Shown in pieces: positions 57,535-64,000 of a stretch of 64,000 nucleotides of DNA (position 1 is the stretch's first letter; every line of letters starts with the position of its first letter). The stretch is from contig CM067550.1 in assembly GCA_034509755.1 (NCBI GenBank), forward strand, positions 15,927,001-15,991,000. The letters are read 5' to 3'. The position numbers were made by a program, and so were the translations under genes. This stretch comes from Anisodus tanguticus. Lineage: Eukaryota; Streptophyta; Magnoliopsida; Solanales; Solanaceae. Below the pieces are notes generated by a model that did no database searches, had not been told where the DNA came from, and saw only the letters and a program-made list of their open reading frames with translations.

Positions 57535-58948
57535 TTCAGGTTCTTAGCCATAGCAAACTCAGGGTAATTATTATTGTGCTTTACTTTTGCTCCTTATTTG
57601 TTTTAATGCTTTGATATGTTTCATTTGTGAAATTTTGCATAATTGCTTTAATTGCTCTATTGTTTTACTGCTTTCCTTAAATTGGCATTCCGCTCATATT
57701 TCTTCCACTCTGGAAAATTGACACTATCACACACTACACGCGAGGTGTGTTTTGCGCACCCGCAAATTTCTTTCAATCTACCAAATTTTAGGAGAGTTGG
57801 CGTATGCGCGGAGTGACCGGACCATCTGATGGCCGCGTAGCCTTCTCACTCGAGTAGTCCGCTCGGGTACCTTGAGTCCAGACAGCCAAATCTTAGAAAA
57901 TTTAGGATAGAGCTATACCACCCATTATTTAAGTCATACATGCATACACCTTAGGTGGGTCGATCCTTGGCATCGACTCCATAATTAAGAAATCCACCAA
58001 ATCGTCGGCGGGTCTCACAACCCAACGACCAATCAGCATATTATGTGCAACGTGATAATGATAAGACTAATTCAAGCCTAATCATGACATGCTGAAATTG
58101 GAAAATGTACATTCATTTTGTCTCATTTCCGACAAAAGCATTACAGTTTAGCAACTTGGATCAATCTGTCGTAATCCCGCATATCTGGCGTTTAGGCCCA
58201 CCTCTGGCATAGGAGAGGCCCCATGTATATTAGGATGCGCATATAATTTCCATACAATCTGCTTGTTATTTCATGCTACTTCACACTCTGTGCATATTAT
58301 TTGAAACAATAATTACTCGCCTTATACTAACTTGGTTCTCTTCATTTTTCAGGAGGTTTATTTTGTCTAATTTATTCCCTCCCCAAAGTTGATTCGTATT
58401 GACTAAAACTGGCGGAGCACCCCATCTTTTATTTTCCAATCATGTCTACCCAAATTGTATTAGTACTTAATGAAAAATGTGATTTAAATTGAGGCCTGAA
58501 TCGCATTTATGCATTTTAATGTATTTTGCCTCCACCTTTTGAAAGCTTAAAAATGACACATTTGCATTGCTTTTGCTATTTTAAAATTTGTTTCGTCTAA
58601 TAATTTTCTTCTTTTTCATCATGCAAACTAAATTTGCCGATAATATGTGACATGTAATGAAACAAGCAAACAAGGTCCAAACAACAAGCAAGACTTCGAA
58701 GGATATGAGGAAGACTCATAACCGGAAGAACTGGGGCATTTTTTGGAATAAGCCAAAGCCAGTTTTGGATGAAACATCAAGATGGTTGATAATTATAAGT
58801 ATTGGCACAGACGTTTTCCATTTGTACTCTTGGGCTACCACACTACAATCAGAACTTCTACCGGGGCAATGATATATCTTTCGCAGCCAAGTGGATACAG
58901 AATCATGTACAGAGAGGCTGATGAACACAATTTGTCTGGGGCAACAAC
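57535..58948 (+). other. Element H interior, no recognised domain
   Basis: The stretch is noncoding by appearance. A 71-codon frame (58657-58872) with NRKNWGIFWNKPKPVLDE lies here but matches no Gag or Pol motif known to me. The phrase ACTGGGGCATTTTTT occurs at 58728 and again at 59555, with a similar ACTGGGGCATTGTTTC at 61735. Confidence 0.5.
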
Positions 58949-59440
58949 ATGAACTACGTTATGACCTGATTCCCTAGGCGGGATACGTAGGCGGCCACAT
59001 CGGCTTCGGTCCAATTTTGGAAAACTTCACAATCCTTTTTTGCTTGCCACGAACTACGTTATGACCTGATTCCCTCGGCGGGATACGTAGGCGGCCACAT
59101 CGGCTTCGGTCCCATTTTTAGAAAAACCCTTACAATCTCCTTTGCTTGTAATGAACTACGTTATGACCTGATTCCCTCGGCGGGATACGTAGGCGGCCAC
59201 ATCGGCTTCGGTCCAATTTTGGAAAACTTCACAATCCTTTTTTGCTTGCCATGAACTACGTTATGACCTGATTCCCTCGGTGGGATACGTAGGCGGCCAC
59301 ATCGGCTTTGGTCCCATTTTTAGAAAATCCTTACAATCCCCTTTTGCTTGTAATGAACTACGTCACGACCTGATTCCCTCATGGGGATACGTAGGCGGCC
59401 TAAATCGGCTTCGGTCCCACCATTAGGAAATATTTTCTCC
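58949..59440 (+). repeat. Tandem array of 100/102-bp units
   Basis: Five units begin at GAACTACGTTATGACCTGAT (58951, 59051, 59153, 59253, 59355), with spacing 100, 102, 100, 102. Each has GATTCCCTCGGCGGGATACG and TAGGCGGCCACATCGGCTTC. The spacer alternates between CCAATTTTGGAAAACTTC and CCCATTTTTAGAAAA types, so the true period is a 202-bp dimer. The last unit is the most diverged (ACGTCACGACC, TCATGGGGATACG). Confidence 0.88.
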
Positions 59441-60228
59441 TTTATCTCACAAATGACAAAATACACCCATCTGATCACCCTGATAGGGCAGGCAAGCAAT
59501 CTACACAAGACTCGGTTGTCCGTTCAAAAGATCGTCATTCTCACATATCAGAAACTGGGGCATTTTTTAAGGGATCACTGCCAGAGGACGCCGATAAACT
59601 TGGAAAAGCATCGGCAAAATAAGTCAGCCAGAAGAATTTTGGATAAGACGTTTGTTTTGTTTCACCGCATGGCACTGCTCGACAGACATTTATATATATG
59701 CATACCTTTTTATAAGCAAATTATTTTCAACAAACATTTTCATTAGAGTTCAACAGAACATACTTGTTACAAACAAATTGTTTTCAACAAATGTTTTCAT
59801 TAATGACTATCCAATACGGGGGACCAGAGAGGGGCTACAGGTCCGAATCAGCAGGACATACACTATCAAGGCCAAAGCTACAAAGTCAACGCGAATCAAC
59901 TCCCCCTCCCCAAACTCATAAATTTATTTGAGTACAGGTTCTTCAGGTGGAAAGCAGCAGGGAAGCTGCAACATTTATGAGCAAATTCGCAAGGGATCTC
60001 CGCATCGCAGCTCACCACAAGGATCACTTTCCTATTTGGAGACTATACAAAGACATCATGCTAAACTACATGTTCCCAACCGTGTTGTGTCCACGCAAAG
60101 AACGGTATTTCGACTTACAGGGTCGCACTCTCATCTACTCAACTTTTGCATCGCTTATGTCCACACATTAACTATCATGGCATGGCAATAGGGTCACACT
60201 TTACATTAAGTCAACACGACGACATAAA
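59441..60228 (+). other. Element H interior between the arrays
   Basis: No Gag-Pol domain is visible. A 75-codon frame (59947-60171) reads MESSREAATFMSKFARDLRI and later DHFPIWRLYKDIMLNYMFPT. It is protein-like, but I do not recognise it. It may be a relic of an ancestral element or a chance frame. Confidence 0.4.
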
Positions 60229-61450
60229 TCAGGCGCACACCTTCTAATGCGGGTATGTTTTAAATCAGGCGCCCACCTTCTAATGCGGGTATGTTTTAAA
60301 TCAGGCGCCCACCTTCTAATGCGGGTATGTTTTAAATCAGGCGCCCACCTTCTAATGCGGGTATGTTTTTCAGGCGCCCACCTTCTAATGCGGGTATCTT
60401 TTAAATCAGGCGCCCACCTTCTAATGCGGGTATGTTTTAAATCAGGCGCCCACCTTCTAATGCGGGTATGTTTTAAATCAGGCGCCCACCTTCTAATGCG
60501 GGTATGTTTTAAATCAGGCGCCCACCTTCTAATGCGGGTATGTTTTAAATCAGGCGCCCACCTTCTAATGCGGGTATGTTTTAAATCAGGCGCCCACCTT
60601 CTAATGCGGGTATATTTTAAATCAGGCGCCCACCTTCTTATGCGGGTATGTTTTAAATCAGGCGCCCACCTTCTAATGCGGGTATGTTTTAAATCAGGCG
60701 CCCACCTTCTAATGCGGGTATGTTTTAAATCAGGCGCCCACCTTCTAATGCGGGTATGTTTTAAATCAGGCGACCACCTTCTAATGCGGGTATGTTTTAA
60801 ATCAGGCGCCCACATTCTAATGCGGGTATGTTTTAAATCAGGCGCCCACATTCTAATGCGGGTATGTTTTAAATCAGGCGCCCACCTTCTAATGCGGGTA
60901 TGTTTTAAATCAGGCGCCCACCTTCTAATGCGGGTATGTTTTAAATCAGGCGCCCACCTTCTAATGCGGGTATGTTTTAAATCAGGTGCCCACCTTCTAA
61001 TGCGGGTATGTTTTAAATCAGGCGCCCACCTCCTAATGCGGGTATGTTTTAAATCAGGCGCCCACCTCCTAATGCGGGTATGTTTTAAATCAGGCGCCCA
61101 CCTCCTAATGCGGGTATGTTTTAAATCAGGCGCCCACCTCCTAATGCGGGTATGTTTTAAATCAGGCGCCCACCTTCTAATGCGGGTATGTTTTAAATCA
61201 GGCGCCCACCTTCTAATGCGGGTATGTTTTAAATCAGGCGTCCACCTTCTAATGCGGGTATGTTTTAAATCAGGCGCCCACCTTCTAATGCGGGTATGTT
61301 TTAAATCAGGGGCCCACCTCCTAATGCGGGTATTTTAAATCTCAGTCAGGCGCCCACCTCCTAATGCGGGTATTTAAATTTCAGTCAGGCGCCCACCTCC
61401 TAATGCGGGTATTTAAATTTCAGTCAGGCGCCCACCTCCTAATGCGGTAT
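60229..61450 (+). repeat. Tandem array of about 34 36-bp units
   Basis: The unit is AAATCAGGCGCCCACCTTCT then AATGCGGGTATGTTTT. Single-base variants cluster: CTCC replaces TTCT in neighbouring units near 61028-61140, and ACATTC occurs in two adjacent units near 60810-60850. The last three to four units have an altered linker (TTTAAATTTCAGT). Because 36 is divisible by 3 and the unit lacks stops in one frame on each strand, both strands show long artefactual frames. Confidence 0.95.
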
Positions 61451-61885
61451 AAATAGGCGCCCGCCAACGGCATCATCTGCACAACATTAAGCAACGACAT
61501 CATTTCAACCTACAAAGTCATATTCTCACATACATATCTTATGCAACTGTTATACACTAACTTTTATCTTAGCTCTGGTCCACAGGAATTTGAATCGGCG
61601 GGGGCTTTCAGCACAACGTGGAACTATATCTTACGGCGAACCAAGGCAATTTGGTCAACGACCTACTTCGAACGTCGATCCGCTCTTTTCCAATAGTTTT
61701 GTTACATCTGCGACCAGTGTCATCATAACTCGACACTGGGGCATTGTTTCTTGAATGTGCACCATCTTTTTGCAACTTCTCTACCCCTCGGGATTCTATT
61801 TCTTACCATGCAATCCCGATGATCAGGACAAAATTGGCTACTCAGTCAACTTCTTTGGCCGAAAACTCTTTCATCGTCTCCGTCC
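61451..61885 (+). other. Element H interior after the 36-bp array
   Basis: No domain is recognised. The sequence is less AT-rich than the flanks and holds short frames only. It corresponds to the 3' UTR position of an LTR element. Confidence 0.5.
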
Positions 61886-61898
61886 AAAGAGGGGCATC
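61886..61898 (+). other. Polypurine tract of element H
   Basis: AAAGAGGGGCATC directly precedes the 3' LTR start TGTTGACACCC. Confidence 0.8.
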
Positions 61899-61978
61899 TG
61901 TTGACACCCAATTTTGTCCCGTCTTTCCCAATTTATTTGCATTTTTAAATATTTTTAGCACCTCAAAAATAATTTTAA

Positions 61979-62009
<31 letters not shown>

Positions 62010-64000
62010 TATTATTCTCTTATGATTATTATTATTCACATTTTTTTTATCATATGCATTTTTTATAATCATAAGTTTTATCCGAAAATTCTATGTTATT
62101 TTATTCTCGCAAAATTGCATTGCATTTCCATTTTTTATTAAGCATTAAGCATTTCACAAATATTATATTTTTATTAAATTCACATCGTTATGTTATTTTA
62201 AATAATTCACATCTTTTACAAAACAAAAATAATTTTTTTTTATGTTAAACCCCTTTTATATATTTTTTTTTAAACCCAAAACAATTTCTAACCCATTTCA
62301 TTTTCCCAACACAATACAAATTCTACCCAAAACAATTTCTAACCCATTTTTTATTTTCCCAACCCAACACAAATCTCCCCAACCAAAACCATAAGGCCCC
62401 ATTTTCTTATTTCCCCAAGCCCATCGACCGCCCCCATCTTCCAAGCCCAACCCCCACAATCTTTTATCCCTTTTAAACCAAAACCCCTACCCAAAAACTC
62501 CCAAAGCCCAACTCCCCTTTTCTTATTCCCCATCCCCCCAGCCCAAAATTCCCCTTTCATCCCCGTAACCAAAACATAACCCACAAAATAAAATCCCACC
62601 AGGCCCAACCGGCCGACCCACCAGCCCAATACCCATTTCCCCTTTATATCCATTCCCCTTACCCCTTTAAACCAAACACCCCCCCTACCAAACAAAAACC
62701 CTAAACCCTTCTCTCCTTCAACCAAACCCGCACGCCACCCCTACACCCCTACCCCATTGTCGCCTCCCCATACTCCCTGCCACCACCAACTCCCTGCCAC
62801 CAACCCTGACACCACCACACCCCTCCCATCACTTCACCATACCCATACCCCTAAAATCCGCTTCCAAAATTCAGATTTTTTTTACCTTTAATTCAAATTT
62901 CAAACTCGTTCTTGGGGGGGAAATCCACCTATAAATACCTCATGTTGTTCTTCATTTTGGGGGAAGGAAAAAAGAAGAAGAAGGGGATTTTCAAAGGATT
63001 TATCGGAAGACTATTCCATATATACATAAAATATTTGTTGTGTTCTTGATTTTAAAGCATTTGCCTTCTTTGTTGTTCAAAATACAAGTCCGAAATAGGT
63101 CTAAGATTCGAAAGAAAAGAGGTGAATTTCGTTCTTGAACTTGTGTGTTTTTTTTAAATACTTCTATTTATTTTTTTAAAACCGAGTCCGAAAATCGGTT
63201 TGCATTTTGTTGTTCTTCACTGATTTCGGGGTCGGGTCGACCCGACTCGGTCGACCCGACCGGGTCGACCCGACCCGGGTCGACCCGCTTTGGGTATTAT
63301 ATTTTAGAATTCTTGCATATTCATATTCCTGTATGTTGGTTATCTGAAATGTGTGAATATTTGATTTCGGGTTGAGCTTCCGATTCGGGTTGGGTCGCTG
63401 ATCCGGATCGGGTCGACCCGGTCTGAATATTTTCCGGAATTCTTGCATTTCATATTCTTGTTATTGGTTATCTGAATTTGGTGTTAAAATCTGATTCGGT
63501 TTGGATCATTTGATTTCGGATTCGGGTCACTGACCCGGGGTCGGGTCGATGACCCGGATCGGGTCGACCCGATTTGAATATTTTCCGGAATTCTTGCATT
63601 TCATATTTTTGTATGTTGGTTATCTGGAATTGATGGAATTATTTGATGTCGGGTTGAATCTCCAATTCGGGTCGGGTTACGGACCCGGGTCGGGTCGACC
63701 CGGTTTGAATTTCCAATTTTTTTTGCATTGTTGCTGTTGTTGTTATTTATTATCTGAAATTGATGGGATTATCTGTTTCGGGTTGGCATCCGATTCGGGT
63801 CGGGTCAACGACCCGGTCGGGTTGACCGGTTTTGGCATATTTCAGATTTTTGCATTTTTCATATCTCATTCTTGGTTATCAAAAATCGAATTTCGATTTC
63901 ATTCGGGTCACCGCCGTTCATAATCCGGGTCTGTTTTTTTTTATTTTATTAATGTTTCTTAGTCCTGTTTTGGTTCCGAAACTTCGGAATTCGGGTCGGA
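61899..64000 (+). repeat. 3' LTR of element H (first 2.1 kb)
   Basis: It aligns with 53707-55800. Differences seen include the G-run (7 G at 62914-62920 against 12), the (TA)n length, and extra GGGTCGACCC words near 63230-63290. The window ends inside it. Confidence 0.9.

Larger units (their letters stand above)
53707..64000 (+). mobile_element. Large non-autonomous Tat/Ogre-like LTR element H
   Basis: The 5' LTR (53707-57512), primer site, a 4.4-kb interior without recognisable gag or pol, polypurine tract and the first 2.1 kb of the 3' LTR (from 61899) are visible. If the LTRs are equal in length the element is about 12 kb and ends near 65700, outside the window. The LTRs align closely over the visible part, differing by scattered bases and repeat-number changes. 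The primer site TGGCGACTCCGCTGGGGAC and internal GGGATACGTAGGCGGCC repeats point to the Tat/Ogre side of gypsy (recalled knowledge). It inserted into element G's gag. Confidence 0.88.

Noticed and set aside
60201..61338. Long open frames (363 codons plus strand, 216 codons minus strand) made of 12-residue repeats
   Set aside because: They are a by-product of the 36-bp tandem array, whose unit length is a multiple of three and lacks stops in those frames. No start context, domain or conserved neighbours.
60229..61450. CRISPR-like array
   Set aside because: Units are directly adjacent with no variable spacers, and the genome is eukaryotic. It is a plain tandem repeat.

Overview
This is a eukaryotic nuclear window, almost certainly from a plant of the nightshade family (Solanaceae). 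The evidence is a two-exon plant NRT2 nitrate transporter gene, copia and gypsy LTR retrotransposons, Stowaway-type MITEs, and RTE-type LINE 3' ends with the (TTG)n-like tail and GGTAAGGTCTGCGTACACTC-type block that I associate with Solanaceae genomes. No tRNA, rRNA, CRISPR array or prokaryotic operon was seen. The only apparently intact protein-coding gene is the nitrate transporter at 16914-19053; everything else that looks coding is transposon-derived or broken.

Layout. 1-2800: an almost empty gypsy LTR remnant and a minus-strand copia fragment (A). 3868-24177: three paralogous copies of one local segment, the upstream region of NRT2. Copy 1 carries copia element B (4114-9078, 5-bp target duplication) and a truncated RTE LINE. 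Copy 2 carries copia element C (10673-15476) and leads into the NRT2 gene. Copy 3 leads into a truncated, frameshifted NRT2 exon-1 pseudogene whose promoter is split by a 1.29-kb solo LTR. 24567-31424: a small TIR-type repeat split by a 6.6-kb minus-strand copia element (F) with well-preserved LTRs but decayed coding sequence. 31687-32501: a non-autonomous hAT-type element with GGATCC-rich ends and an 8-bp target duplication. 34169-39087: minus-strand copia element E. 39199-40960: an unrecognised coding-like fragment and a CrRLK1L (HERK1-like) receptor-kinase pseudogene.

42005-51250: a gypsy LTR fragment, then copia element D with a nested 1.5-kb solo LTR and an inverted patch of reverse transcriptase sequence, then a decayed copia RNase H broken by another solo LTR. 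52214-53706: the 5' end of a gypsy element (LTR, primer site, start of gag). It is cut by a large non-autonomous Tat/Ogre-like element H (53707 to beyond the window end) with 3.8-kb LTRs, no recognisable pol, and two internal tandem arrays (100/102-bp units alternating; about 34 units of 36 bp).

The genes do not form a pathway. NRT2 would import nitrate at the plasma membrane; the rest records duplication and repeated nested transposition around it. Relative order can be read from the nesting: the segment duplication probably came first, then B, C, the LINE, MITEs and solo LTRs landed in individual copies. The most unusual items are element H with its arrays, the triplicated NRT2 upstream segment, the GGATCC-rich hAT element, and the RT patch in D that matches the stretch missing from E. 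Percent identities quoted are from reading by eye over short stretches.
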